Shown: one piece after another, positions 35,594 through 43,861 of the stretch
How the letters are laid out: the number at the start of each line of letters is the position of its first letter
How positions within the stretch are numbered: position 1 is the stretch's first letter
From: Saccharothrix luteola
GTDB lineage: Bacteria; Actinomycetota; Actinomycetes; Mycobacteriales; Pseudonocardiaceae
Length of the DNA stretch: 64,000 nucleotides
Reading direction: 5' to 3'
Assembly (NCBI RefSeq): GCF_020859565.1
Contig: NZ_JAJHUO010000008.1
Span: forward strand, 117,409-181,408
The notes under the pieces: model-generated
Seen by the model: only the letters and a program-made list of their open reading frames with translations
What the model was told of the DNA's origin: nothing
Database searches by the model: none
Position numbers and translations under genes: made by a program

Positions 35594-37131
35594 GGCGACT
35601 GGTGCTCGCGGTGGTGGCCGGCGTGGCCGCCGAACTGGCCGGGATCGGGCTGATGACCACCGCCGTGTGGCTCGTCATGCGTGCCGCCGAGCAGCCGCCG
35701 CTGTCGGCGTTGGCGGTGGCGATCGTGGCGGTGCGCACGCTGGCTTTGGCGCGCGGCGGCCTGCGGTACGCCGAGCGGCTCGCCGGGCACTCGGCCGTCT
35801 TGCGGCACTTGGCGGAGGTGCGCGGCCGGGTGTACGACGCGTTGCTGCGCCGTCCGCTCGCCAAGGGTGACGCGCTCACCCGACTGGTGTCCGATGTGGA
35901 CGGTGTGCAGGACGCCTTGCTGCGATGTGCGTTGCCCGGCGCGGTGGCGGTCGTGGTGGGTGTGGTGGCGTTGGTCGCGACGGGCTTCGCGTGGCCGTTG
36001 GCGACCGGGTTGGTGGTGGCGGTGTTCCTCGTGCCGTGGGCTGCGTACGGGCTCGCGGTGCGGCACTCGAGGGCACTCGCGCCGTTGCGCTCGGAGTTGG
36101 CGGAGCGGACCGTCGTGCTGCTGGACGGCGCCGCGGAGCTGACGGCTTTCGGCGCCTTGGACCGCGGGCTGGAGGCGACCGGACGGGTGGTCGACGCGCT
36201 GGCCGAGCGGGAACGGCGGGGCGGGTTCGGCGCGGCGGCGTTGGCGGCGGTGGCCGTGGTCGTGCAGTTCGGGGTGGCGTTGGCGTTCCTGCGGTCCGGC
36301 GCGCCGGCGCACGTCGTGCTCGGTTCGGTCGCGGTGCTGGAGGTGACGGTGCCCTTGGCGGCGGCGGCTCAGCGGTGGGCCGAGGTGCGGGGGTCGGTCG
36401 GGCGGGTGCGGGAAGCGTTGCGGGCGGTGGAGGCGCCGGTGCCGGACGTGGAGTTGCCGGTGGGGAAGGTTGGCGTGGTGGGTGCGAGCGGGGCCGGGAA
36501 GAGCACGTTCCTGCGGGCGTTGGCCGCCGCGCACCCCGGCGTCGCCAAGGGCGTGCTGGACGACGCGCACGTCTTCCACGCCACCGTGGAGGCGAACGTG
36601 CGGCTCGCCCGGCCGGAGGCGTCACGGGAGGAGCTGGACCGGGTCGCCCGGCTGGTGGACCTGGACGTGCCGTGGGAGACGGTTGTCGGTGAGGACGGCG
36701 ACGCGTTGTCCGGTGGTCAGCGGCAACGCCTGTTGTTGGCGCGGGCCCTGTTGGCCGAGCCGGACGTGCTGCTGCTGGACGAACCCGTCGAAGGTCTGGC
36801 CGTCGACCACGGTGACGCCGTGCTGCGTCGGGTGCTCGATGGTGTCGGTGCCGTCGTGCTGGTCACGCACCGGCTGGCGCCGCTGGTCGACTTCGACCGG
36901 ATCGTGGTGTTCGAGGGTGGTCGGGTGGTGCAGGAGGGTTCGCACGAGGAGTTGGTCGCCGTCGACGGGTACTACCGCGACCGCTGGAGCACCGAGCGCA
37001 TGGCGGGCCGGTCCTCGGCGGGCACGTCCACCGGCGACGGCAGCCACTCGCCGTCGAACGGCACGAACTGCGTCAACGTCGACGACGCCACCGGCACGCC
37101 GCAGCGGCGCAACGCGGTGACCGCGATCTGA
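35590..37131 (+). CDS. cydC: ABC exporter CydC with shortened nucleotide-binding domain
   Basis: This 513-residue half-transporter partners CydD (ATGA overlap). The membrane domain spans about 1-290. The NBD keeps Walker A GASGAGKST, signature LSGGQRQRL, Walker B VLLLDEPVEG and H-loop VTHRLAP. It lacks about 20 residues between Walker A and the ENV-like segment, and the Q-loop Gln is replaced (DDAHVF), so catalysis may rest mainly on CydD. After YYRDRWSTER, where the family normally ends, a polar 43-residue tail runs for 160 bp antisense through the 3' end of gpgS. Confidence 0.85.
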   Translation: MRRLVLAVVAGVAAELAGIGLMTTAVWLVMRAAEQPPLSALAVAIVAVRTLALARGGLRYAERLAGHSAVLRHLAEVRGRVYDALLRRPLAKGDALTRLVSDVDGVQDALLRCALPGAVAVVVGVVALVATGFAWPLATGLVVAVFLVPWAAYGLAVRHSRALAPLRSELAERTVVLLDGAAELTAFGALDRGLEATGRVVDALAERERRGGFGAAALAAVAVVVQFGVALAFLRSGAPAHVVLGSVAVLEVTVPLAAAAQRWAEVRGSVGRVREALRAVEAPVPDVELPVGKVGVVGASGAGKSTFLRALAAAHPGVAKGVLDDAHVFHATVEANVRLARPEASREELDRVARLVDLDVPWETVVGEDGDALSGGQRQRLLLARALLAEPDVLLLDEPVEGLAVDHGDAVLRRVLDGVGAVVLVTHRLAPLVDFDRIVVFEGGRVVQEGSHEELVAVDGYYRDRWSTERMAGRSSAGTSTGDGSHSPSNGTNCVNVDDATGTPQRRNAVTAI

Positions 37132-37874
37132 GCCGCCATCGGCCCGAGCTGCCGCAGGTCCCGGTTGCGGTGCTTGCGCACACCCAGGTTGACCTGCGCG
37201 ATCCCGTCCAGGCCGTAGCGGGTGTGCGCGTCGAGCAGCAGGCCGATCTCGACGCCGTAACCGGGCGCGAACGGCACCGACTCCAGGAAGTCGCGCGTGC
37301 CCGCGTACTCGCCGCCCAACGGCTGCACGACGCCGGCCAGTTCCGGCCGCAGGGCGTTGAGCAGCGGCCGTGCGGCCAGCTCGGTGACCCGGCCGCCGCC
37401 GGTGCTCTCCAGCCGCAGCGGTCGCCGGTAGAAGCCCTTCACCAGGTGCACGTCGTCACGGGTGAGCAGCGGGCCGAGCAGGGCGGGCACGAATTCGGGA
37501 TCGGGGTCGACCAGGTCGGAGTCGAGGAACACGACCAGGTCGCCGGTGGTGGCGGCCAACGAGCGCCAGAGGACCTCGCCCTTGCCGGGGCGGGGCGCCA
37601 GGTCGGGCAGCACGTCGGTCCGGTGCACGACCCGCGCCCCGGCCGAGGCGGCGACTTCGGCGGTGTTGTCGGTGGAGCCGGAGTCGATCACGACGAGTTC
37701 GTCCACGAGGGTGCCGAGGAGGGGGCGCACCACGGAGACGACGTCGGCGACGGTGGCCTCCTCGTCGAGGGCGGGGAGGACGACGCTGATGGTGCGGTCC
37801 GCCTTGTGGGTGAGGAGTTGTTCGACGGTCCACTGTGGACGTTGCCAGGTGTTGGACGCGAACCAGTCGGTCAT
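36972..37874 (-). CDS. gpgS: glucosyl-3-phosphoglycerate synthase
   Basis: This 300-residue GT-A glycosyltransferase (GT81) transfers glucose from an NDP-glucose to 3-phosphoglycerate, the first step toward glucosylglycerate and methylglucose lipopolysaccharides. TISVVLPALDEEATVADVV, the DxD-type VFLDSDLVDPDPEF and the GYGVEIGLLLD loop are visible. It follows folP2 with a 1-bp TGATG overlap, as with M. tuberculosis Rv1207-Rv1208. Its last 160 bp are overlapped by the convergent cydC tail. Confidence 0.94.
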   Translation of the reverse strand: MTDWFASNTWQRPQWTVEQLLTHKADRTISVVLPALDEEATVADVVSVVRPLLGTLVDELVVIDSGSTDNTAEVAASAGARVVHRTDVLPDLAPRPGKGEVLWRSLAATTGDLVVFLDSDLVDPDPEFVPALLGPLLTRDDVHLVKGFYRRPLRLESTGGGRVTELAARPLLNALRPELAGVVQPLGGEYAGTRDFLESVPFAPGYGVEIGLLLDAHTRYGLDGIAQVNLGVRKHRNRDLRQLGPMAAQIAVTALRRCGVPVASSTLTQFVPFDGEWLPSPVDVPAEDRPAMRSVLQRSR

Positions 37875-38764
37875 CAGGCCAACGCCCTCAGCACGCGCGC
37901 CGGCGGACGCGTGCCCGCGATGCTCGCCACCATCTCGACCACCCGCCTGGTCTGGCGCACCTGGTGCGCCCGGAAGACCTTCGCGCCGGTCCACGCGGCC
38001 ACGGAGGTGGCGGCCAGCGTGCCGTCGACCCGGTCGTCGAGTTCGGCGCCCAGCGTCTCGCCGACGAAGTCCTTGTTCGACAACGCCATCAGCACCGGCC
38101 AGCCGGTGGCCACGAGCTCGTCCAGCCGCCGGAGCAGCTCCAGGCCGTGCCACGTGTTCTTGCCGAAGTCGTGGGTCGGGTCGATCAGCACGCCCTCGGC
38201 GGGCACGCCCAGCGCCACCATCCGCTCGGCCCGGTCGACCAGTTCCGCCACCACGGACGCCACCACGTCGGCGTAGCGGACGCGGTGCGGGTCGGTGCGC
38301 GGTTCGAGGCCGCCGGTGTGGGAGCAGACGATGCCGACGCCGAACTCCGCCGCCACCTCGGCCAGCGCCGGGTCCGCGCCCGCCCACGTGTCGTTGATCA
38401 GGTCCGCGCCCACCTCGCACACCGCGCGACCCACCTCGTGCCGCCACGTGTCGACGCTGATGACCAGGTCGGGGTGCCGCTCGCGGACCGCCGCGACGAA
38501 CGGCACGACCCGGCGCGCCTCCTCGGCGGCGTCCACCACCTCGCCCTTGGAGCCCGCCTTGACCCCGCCGATGTCGACGATGTCCGCGCCCTCGGCGACG
38601 ACCCGGTCCACCGCGGCCATCGCGGCGTCGTCGGAGAACGTCGCGCCGCGGTCGTAGAACGAGTCGCGCGTCCGGTTGACGATCGCCATCACCAGCGCGC
38701 GATCTCCGGGGACTTCTCGGGAGCCGAACCGCATGAGCGGCATCGTGCCATGCCGGGTGGTCAC
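37874..38764 (-). CDS. folP2: dihydropteroate synthase-like protein FolP2
   Basis: This protein of about 296 residues has the pterin-binding TIM barrel with MAIVNRTRDSFYDRGATFSD, ADIVDIGGVKAG, LINDTWAG and IDPTHDFGKNTWHG. The pattern follows the second actinobacterial copy (Rv1207 type), which has been reported to lack dihydropteroate synthase activity, so a role with the neighbouring gpgS is more likely than folate synthesis. The GTG at 38764 or an ATG at 38743 may be the start. A GTGA-N6-TCAC palindrome immediately precedes the first. Confidence 0.9.
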   Translation of the reverse strand: MTTRHGTMPLMRFGSREVPGDRALVMAIVNRTRDSFYDRGATFSDDAAMAAVDRVVAEGADIVDIGGVKAGSKGEVVDAAEEARRVVPFVAAVRERHPDLVISVDTWRHEVGRAVCEVGADLINDTWAGADPALAEVAAEFGVGIVCSHTGGLEPRTDPHRVRYADVVASVVAELVDRAERMVALGVPAEGVLIDPTHDFGKNTWHGLELLRRLDELVATGWPVLMALSNKDFVGETLGAELDDRVDGTLAATSVAAWTGAKVFRAHQVRQTRRVVEMVASIAGTRPPARVLRALA

Positions 38765-38778
38765 GTGATCCGCGTCAC
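38765..38778. promoter_or_regulatory. CRP-like GTGA-N6-TCAC site 1
   Basis: GTGATCCGCGTCAC is followed by A and fits the half-sites of the CRP/Rv3676 consensus TGTGA-N6-TCACA. It abuts the folP2 start. Confidence 0.4.
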
Positions 38779-38788
38779 AGGTCGGTGC

Positions 38789-38823
38789 TACTGGCGAGTA
38801 CGTTTCGTGTTTACTCGCCGGTA
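38789..38823. promoter_or_regulatory. paired palindromic operators between folP2 and hydrolase
   Basis: TACTGGCGAGTA (38789-38800) and TACTCGCCGGTA (38812-38823) are each a TACYSGCSRGTA palindrome. Together they form a 13-bp inverted repeat (12 of 13 matches) with an 11-base spacer. The same motif precedes the acyl-CoA dehydrogenase at 1349. Two phased dimer sites for one repressor are inferred. Confidence 0.5.
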
Positions 38824-38832
38824 GCGTTCCGC

Positions 38833-38868
38833 GTGATCCCGGTCACGGTCTTGCGTGATCCCGGTCGC
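38833..38868. promoter_or_regulatory. CRP-like sites 2 and 3, 22 bp apart
   Basis: GTGATCCCGGTCAC (38833-38846) and GTGATCCCGGTCGC (38855-38868) repeat with a 22-bp period, two helical turns, just upstream of the hydrolase start. The first is a perfect GTGA-N6-TCAC palindrome; the second has one mismatch. Confidence 0.4.
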
Positions 38869-38897
38869 GGTGGACGGTGATGGTCAAGGAGGACCTC

Positions 38898-40427
38898 GTG
38901 CGCCGATCACTCCCCCTGCTGCTCGCCGCTGTGGTGGCGCTCGTGGTGACACCGCCGGTCCAGGCGGTGGTGCCCGGGTTCGCGGTCGCGTACGAGACGG
39001 TTCCGGGTGAAGGCGGCACGCCGTTGAAGGCGTTCGTCGTCACGCCGACCGGGCGGGGCAGCGGACCGTTCCCGCTGCTCGTGCTGCCGTCGAGCTGGGG
39101 CGTGAACAACATCGAGTACGTCGGCGCGGCGGCGAAGCTCGCCCACGAGTCCGGGTACTCGGTGATCAGCTACACGTCGCGGGGCTTCTACGACTCGGCC
39201 GGTGAGATCGACGTGGCCGGGCCGGACACCGTGGCCGACGTCAGCCGGGTGATCGACTGGGGCCTGGCGCACGCGGGCGGCGACCCGGCGCGGATCGGTG
39301 TCGGCGGGATCTCGTACGGGGCGGGGCAGTCGTTGTTGGCCGCCGCGCGCGACCCGCGGATCAAGGCGGTGGCGGCGCTGAGCACGTGGACCGACCTGGG
39401 GCGCTCGCTGTACCCGAACGAGACGGTGAGCGCGCAGGCGGTGGAGCTGCTGCTGGCGGCGGGGAAGCTGACCGGACGGCCGGGGCCGGTGCTGCGCGAG
39501 GCCGAAGCCGCCTATCGGGAGAACCGGTTCGCCGACGTGCTGCCGATCTCGCCGCCGCGGTCACCGGCTTCGCACGTGTCGTCGATCAAGGCGGCGGTGA
39601 TGATCGGCAACGCGTGGAACGACGGGCTGTTCCCGCCGAGCCAGCTCACGGACTTCTTCGGCGCGTTGACCGGGCCGAAGCGGTTGATGCTGTCGCCGGG
39701 TGATCACGCGACGGCGGAGTTGTTCGGGGCGGCCGGGTTGCCGAACGAGATCTGGACGTCGGTGGGGCGGTGGTTCGACCACCACGTGAAGGGCGAGGCG
39801 AACGGGATCGAGCGCGAGTTGCCCGTGCGGGTGAAGCCGAACAACGGTGGTGGGTGGCGGTCGTTCGCGTCGTGGGCGGCGGTGACGGCGCGGACGGACA
39901 CGGTGCCGTTGGTGGCGGATCGGTTCGGGGGTGGTGACGGGATCTCGGGTGGTGACCGGATCGCGGCTGGGTGGCCGACGGTCGCGGAGAGCGGGGTGGT
40001 GTTGGTGTCGGGGGCGTTGCAGGGGTTCTTGCGGTTGCCGGTCGGGGTTGCCACGCCGTTGATCGACCGGGGTGCGGCGGCGGTGTGGCGGGGGCCGGTG
40101 GAGTGGGGTGGCACGACGGTGAGCGGGACGCCTCGGGTGCGCTTGACGGTGACGCCCAGTGCGGCTCGGACGACGTTGTACGCGTACCTGTACGAGGTGA
40201 ACGCGTTGGGGTTGGGTGCTTTGGTCACGCACAAGCCGGTGACGGTGGTGGGGAGCGGGGCGCGGGTGGTGGAGGCGGATCTGGAGCCGGTGGTGTGGGA
40301 CGTGGCGGCAGGGAACCGGTTGGTGCTGGTGGTGGACACGGTGGACGCCCGGTACAAGGGGTCCAGTGTGGTCGGGTCGTCGGTGGCGTTCGGTGCGGAT
40401 TCGTGGTTGAAGGTGCCGCGGGGGTGA
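38898..40427 (+). CDS. secreted S15/CocE-like alpha/beta hydrolase
   Basis: This 509-residue protein has a signal peptide (about 1-25, ending near VQA) and an alpha/beta hydrolase domain with the nucleophile elbow GGISYGAGQ (Ser about 142), a candidate acid in GNAWNDGLFPP and the His in LSPGDHAT. A C-terminal jelly-roll domain typical of X-Pro dipeptidyl-peptidase (S15)/cocaine-esterase-like proteins follows. It probably hydrolyses peptides or esters outside the cell. The GTG at 38898 has AAGGAGG five bases upstream. The promoter region holds CRP-like and TACYSGCSRGTA-type palindromes. Confidence 0.85.
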   Translation: MRRSLPLLLAAVVALVVTPPVQAVVPGFAVAYETVPGEGGTPLKAFVVTPTGRGSGPFPLLVLPSSWGVNNIEYVGAAAKLAHESGYSVISYTSRGFYDSAGEIDVAGPDTVADVSRVIDWGLAHAGGDPARIGVGGISYGAGQSLLAAARDPRIKAVAALSTWTDLGRSLYPNETVSAQAVELLLAAGKLTGRPGPVLREAEAAYRENRFADVLPISPPRSPASHVSSIKAAVMIGNAWNDGLFPPSQLTDFFGALTGPKRLMLSPGDHATAELFGAAGLPNEIWTSVGRWFDHHVKGEANGIERELPVRVKPNNGGGWRSFASWAAVTARTDTVPLVADRFGGGDGISGGDRIAAGWPTVAESGVVLVSGALQGFLRLPVGVATPLIDRGAAAVWRGPVEWGGTTVSGTPRVRLTVTPSAARTTLYAYLYEVNALGLGALVTHKPVTVVGSGARVVEADLEPVVWDVAAGNRLVLVVDTVDARYKGSSVVGSSVAFGADSWLKVPRG

Positions 40428-40454
40428 GTGGTCCGGGGGCTCGGTGGAGCTTCG

Positions 40455-40485
40455 AAGATCAAAGGAGTCCTCGCCGGACGGGCAG
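40455..40485. repeat. 31-bp dispersed repeat, copy 2
   Basis: The stretch matches the reverse complement of 36-66 at 29 of 31 bases and lies between the hydrolase stop and the DUF3224 promoter. Confidence 0.6.
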
Positions 40486-40529
40486 GTAGCTGACAGCGGG
40501 TGACAGGAATTCCTGCGAGTATCACCCGC

Positions 40530-40901
40530 ATGGAAGCGAAGGCGACGTTCAAGATCACCCGATGGGACCAGACCGTCTACGACGAGGCGGAGCCGCAGCT
40601 GGGCCGGGCGCTCGTGGACAAGGCGTACAGCGGCGCGATGGAGGGCACCAGCACCGCCGAGTTGACGATGTGCCAGCCGTCGGACGGCGCCGCCGGGTAC
40701 GTGGGCACCGAGAGGTTCATCGGCACGGTCGAGGGGAAGAGCGGGACGTTCGTCCTGCAGCACGGCGCGGTCATGTCACCGGACGGGGCGCACTTCTGGG
40801 GCCACATCGTGCCCGGGTCGGGCACCGGTGAGCTCGCGGGCATCTCCGGCACGGCCCGGCTGGAGCACGAGCTGATCACCCTGGACGCCGACCTTGGCTG
40901 A
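40530..40901 (+). CDS. DUF3224 protein (lipocalin-like)
   Basis: This 123-residue protein is an all-beta DUF3224/allene-oxide-cyclase-like barrel: FKITRWDQTVYDE, then FIGTVEGKSGTFVLQHGAVM and GTGELAGISGTARLEH. Members bind or convert small hydrophobic molecules, and no function is established. The ATG at 40530 follows GAGTAT (40517-40522) by seven bases, a leaderless pattern. It overlaps the next gene by 8 bp. Confidence 0.88.
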   Translation: MEAKATFKITRWDQTVYDEAEPQLGRALVDKAYSGAMEGTSTAELTMCQPSDGAAGYVGTERFIGTVEGKSGTFVLQHGAVMSPDGAHFWGHIVPGSGTGELAGISGTARLEHELITLDADLG

Positions 40902-41937
40902 TCGCGAACGGGTGATCGCCTACCGGGTCGCGGCGCACCAGTTCGACCGGACCGTCACCGACGCGTCCCGGCTGCGGGTGTTCGACCTCGGGTTGCAGGA
41001 CTCCGAACGGTCGGCGGTGCCGGCGTTGGCGGCGCGGTTGGCGACCGTGCCCGAGTTGGACGAGTTCACCCTCACGTGGAGCGTGCGGGGTGCGCCGCAC
41101 TGGCACCGGGCGGACGAGGTGCCGGCGTTGGCGGCTCGGCTGTGGCCGTTGAGCGACGCCGACGCGGTAGCCCGGATGAACCGGCCGCCGGTGGAGGACG
41201 GGCTGGAGGTGCTGCACGAGGTCGCGTCGGCGTTGCGCGAGGTGGTGACCGGGCCGATGACGAAGGGCGAGGCGTCGTCCCGGCTCACGGCGAAGGTGCG
41301 CCCGGAGGTCACCGCCTGGTGCCGGGGTTGCGACGCCACGCACGTGCTGGACCCGATCTTCCGCCTCGCCGTGCTGCCCGCCGGCCTGCGGTTCGACCCG
41401 GCGGAGAAGACGGTGACGTTCGTGCCGCTGGAGGGCCGACGTGAGGTGCCGCGGGCGAGCCGGGGTTTCGAGGCGTTGATCGCGGACTACCTGCGGCTGC
41501 ACGGGCCCGCCGGGCCATCCGAGGTGGCGCACTACTTCGGCGCGCCGGTGCGCGAGGTGAAGGACGTGTGGCCGGACGACCTGGTCGCCGTGTCCAAGCG
41601 GGCGTGGTTGCCGGCCGACCGGATGGCGGCCTTCGAGAACCCGCCGGAGCCCGAGGTGGTGCGGTTGCTGCCGCCGTTGGACCCCTACCTGAACGCCCGC
41701 GACCGCGACCTGCTCGTGCCCGACAAGGCGCACCAGAAGCAGGTGTGGCGCATCCTGGGCCGACGTGGCGCGCTGCTCGTGGACGGCGAGGTCCTGGGCA
41801 CCTGGCAGGCCAAGGCGACGGGCTCGCGGCTGGACGTCAAGGTGTCGCCGTTCGTGCCGCTGGACGTGGACATGTTCGCCGAGGAGGCCACGCGCCTCGC
41901 CGTCGCACGAGGGCTCGACAGCGCTCAGGTCGGCTGA
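40894..41937 (+). CDS. AlkZ-like winged-helix (HTH_42) protein
   Basis: This 347-residue protein has the HTH_42 winged-helix architecture of the AlkZ/YcaQ DNA glycosylase family: the N-terminal VIAYRVAAHQFDR, a central winged-helix tandem and the C-terminal LLPPLDPYLNARDRDLLVP. AlkZ enzymes unhook interstrand crosslinks or remove bulky adducts and often protect producers of DNA-damaging metabolites. The canonical QxQ catalytic motif was not found, so activity is uncertain. A TTG at 40894 inside the DUF3224 end is the likely start; GTG at 40912 is an alternative. Confidence 0.75.
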   Translation: MADRERVIAYRVAAHQFDRTVTDASRLRVFDLGLQDSERSAVPALAARLATVPELDEFTLTWSVRGAPHWHRADEVPALAARLWPLSDADAVARMNRPPVEDGLEVLHEVASALREVVTGPMTKGEASSRLTAKVRPEVTAWCRGCDATHVLDPIFRLAVLPAGLRFDPAEKTVTFVPLEGRREVPRASRGFEALIADYLRLHGPAGPSEVAHYFGAPVREVKDVWPDDLVAVSKRAWLPADRMAAFENPPEPEVVRLLPPLDPYLNARDRDLLVPDKAHQKQVWRILGRRGALLVDGEVLGTWQAKATGSRLDVKVSPFVPLDVDMFAEEATRLAVARGLDSAQVG

Positions 41938-41986
41938 CTCGCGAGGTCGCGTCGGTGGTGCGGACCGACGCGACCTCGTCCGCGGC

Positions 41987-42751
41987 TCAGTGGGCGTCGG
42001 CCCACGCCTTGTGCGCGTCGTTCACCACGCGCACGGCGTCGTCGATGTCGTCGGTCAGGTGCAGCAGGTCGAGGTCCTTCTCGCTGACCTTGCCGCTGGC
42101 CAGCACGGAGTCGCGCACCCAGTCGTACAGGCCCTGCCAGTAGGCCTTGCCGAACAGGACCACCGGGAACTTGGTGACCTTCTTCGTCTGCACGAGCGTC
42201 AACGCCTCGAACAGCTCGTCGAGCGTGCCGAACCCGCCCGGCAGGCAGATGAACGCCTGCGAGTACTTGATGAACATGGTCTTGCGCACGAAGAAGTAGC
42301 GGAAGTTCACGCCGAGGTCGACCCACGGGTTCAGGCCCTGCTCGAACGGCAGCTCGATGCCGAGGCCGACGGAGAACCCGCCCGCCTCCGAACAGCCCCG
42401 GTTGACCGCCTCCATCGCGCCCGGGCCGCCGCCGGTGATCACCGCGAACCCGGCCTCGGCCAGCGCGCCGCCCAGCTTGCGGCCCGTCTCGTACTCGGGG
42501 TGGTCGCGGCCGGTGCGGGCGGAGCCGAACACGGTCACCGCGCTCGGCACCTCGGCCAGCGCGCCGAAACCCTCGACGAACTCCGCCTGGATCCGCAGCA
42601 CGCGCCACGGGTCGGTGTGCACCCAGTCGCTCGGGCCGCGCGAGTCCAGCAGCCGTTGGTCCGTGGTGGTCAGCTCGTCTCGGCGCCCGCGGCGCAGGAC
42701 GACCGGGCCGCGCTGCTTCTCCTTGGGGTGCTCGTCCACGCTGTCCGTCAT
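41987..42751 (-). CDS. LOG-family cytokinin riboside 5'-monophosphate phosphoribohydrolase
   Basis: This 254-residue Rossmann-fold protein has [13 protein letters not shown] and [15 protein letters not shown], the LOG/TIGR00730 substrate and catalytic motifs, plus an N-terminal extension rich in Lys/Arg. It should release adenine-type bases from nucleoside 5'-monophosphates. It corresponds in position to M. tuberculosis Rv1205. Its ATG overlaps the dapE stop (ATGA), so it is downstream in the dapE operon. Confidence 0.92.
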   Translation of the reverse strand: MTDSVDEHPKEKQRGPVVLRRGRRDELTTTDQRLLDSRGPSDWVHTDPWRVLRIQAEFVEGFGALAEVPSAVTVFGSARTGRDHPEYETGRKLGGALAEAGFAVITGGGPGAMEAVNRGCSEAGGFSVGLGIELPFEQGLNPWVDLGVNFRYFFVRKTMFIKYSQAFICLPGGFGTLDELFEALTLVQTKKVTKFPVVLFGKAYWQGLYDWVRDSVLASGKVSEKDLDLLHLTDDIDDAVRVVNDAHKAWADAH

Positions 42752-43836
42752 TGGCCGGAGTCTAGCCGCGCGTCGTGGCCGAGGAAGCGTCGCAGCACGT
42801 CGGCGCACTGCCGGATCTGGTGCACCGGGACGTGCTCCTGCTGCGTGTGCGCGAGCGTCGGGTCGCCCGGCCCGAAGTTCACCGCCGGCATGCCGAGGGC
42901 GGCGAAGCGGGCCACGTCCGTCCAGCCGAGCTTGGCGACGGGGGTGCCGCCGGCGGCGTCGACCAGCTCACGCGTGGTCGGCGCGGTCAGGCCGGGCAGC
43001 GCGCCCGGCGAGCTGTCGGTGACCGTGACGGCGTAGCCCTCGAACAGCTCGCGCAGGTGCTGTTCGGCCTGCTCGGGCGTGCGGTCGGGGGCGAAGCGGT
43101 GGTTGACCGTGAGCACGGCCTCGTCCGGCACGACGTTGCCCGCGACGCCGCCGCTGATCTTCACGGCCTGCAGGCCCTCCCGGTACAGGCAGCCGTCGAT
43201 CTCGACCTGGCGCGGCTCGTAGGCCGCCAGGCGGTTCAGGGCGTCGCCGATGGCGTGGATGGCGTTCACGCCCATCCAGCCGCGCGCGGTGTGGGCGCGG
43301 ACGCCCTTGGTGCGGAGCTCGACGCGGATGGTGCCCTGGCAGCCCGCCTCGATCACGCCGTTGGACGGCTCGCAGACGATCGCCAGGTCGCCGTGCAGCC
43401 ACTCGGGCAGCTCGCGCTCGATGCGGCCGAGGCCGTTGCGGACGGCCTCGATCTCCTCGCAGTCGTAGAAGATGAAGGTGAGGTCGTGGCGCGGGTCGGC
43501 GATCGTGGCGGCGAGGTGCAGCATCACCGCGTCGCCGCCCTTCATGTCGACGGTGCCGCAGCCGTGCAGGACGCCGTCCTCGAGGCGGGACGGCAGGTTG
43601 TCGTTGATCGGCACGGTGTCGAGGTGGCCGGCGAGCACGACGCGGGACGGGCGGCCGAGGTTCGTGCGGGCCAGCACGGCGTTGCCGGACCTCGTGACTT
43701 CGAGGGCGGTCTGGTCCTTGAGGGACCGTTCGACGAGGTCGGCGATTCGGGCTTCGTCTTCGGAGACGCTGGGCGTGTCGACCAGCGCGGCGGTCAGCTC
43801 GACGGGATCGGCGGCGAGGTGCAAGGTGTCGGCCAC
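42748..43836 (-). CDS. dapE: succinyl-diaminopimelate desuccinylase
   Basis: This 362-residue M20 metallopeptidase has GHLDTVPIN (zinc His/Asp), [14 protein letters not shown] (bridging Asp) and FYDCEEIE (catalytic Glu pair). It removes succinate from N-succinyl-LL-DAP in the lysine and peptidoglycan precursor pathway. The GTG at 43836 has TAACGT on the minus strand (43844-43849) seven bases upstream and no Shine-Dalgarno sequence, so it is almost certainly leaderless. The start codon lies only 25 bp from the dapD start on the other strand. Confidence 0.94.
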   Translation of the reverse strand: MADTLHLAADPVELTAALVDTPSVSEDEARIADLVERSLKDQTALEVTRSGNAVLARTNLGRPSRVVLAGHLDTVPINDNLPSRLEDGVLHGCGTVDMKGGDAVMLHLAATIADPRHDLTFIFYDCEEIEAVRNGLGRIERELPEWLHGDLAIVCEPSNGVIEAGCQGTIRVELRTKGVRAHTARGWMGVNAIHAIGDALNRLAAYEPRQVEIDGCLYREGLQAVKISGGVAGNVVPDEAVLTVNHRFAPDRTPEQAEQHLRELFEGYAVTVTDSSPGALPGLTAPTTRELVDAAGGTPVAKLGWTDVARFAALGMPAVNFGPGDPTLAHTQQEHVPVHQIRQCADVLRRFLGHDARLDSGQ

Positions 43837-43843
43837 TCGGCGC

Positions 43844-43853
43844 ACGTTACCGT
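43844..43853. promoter_or_regulatory. overlapping divergent -10 boxes of dapE and dapD
   Basis: ACGTTACCGT contains TAACGT on the minus strand (43844-43849) and TACCGT on the plus strand (43848-43853), which share two bases. They lie seven and eight bases from the dapE and dapD GTG codons. Only 25 bp separate the two start codons. Confidence 0.6.
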
Positions 43854-43861
43854 TGGCACCC

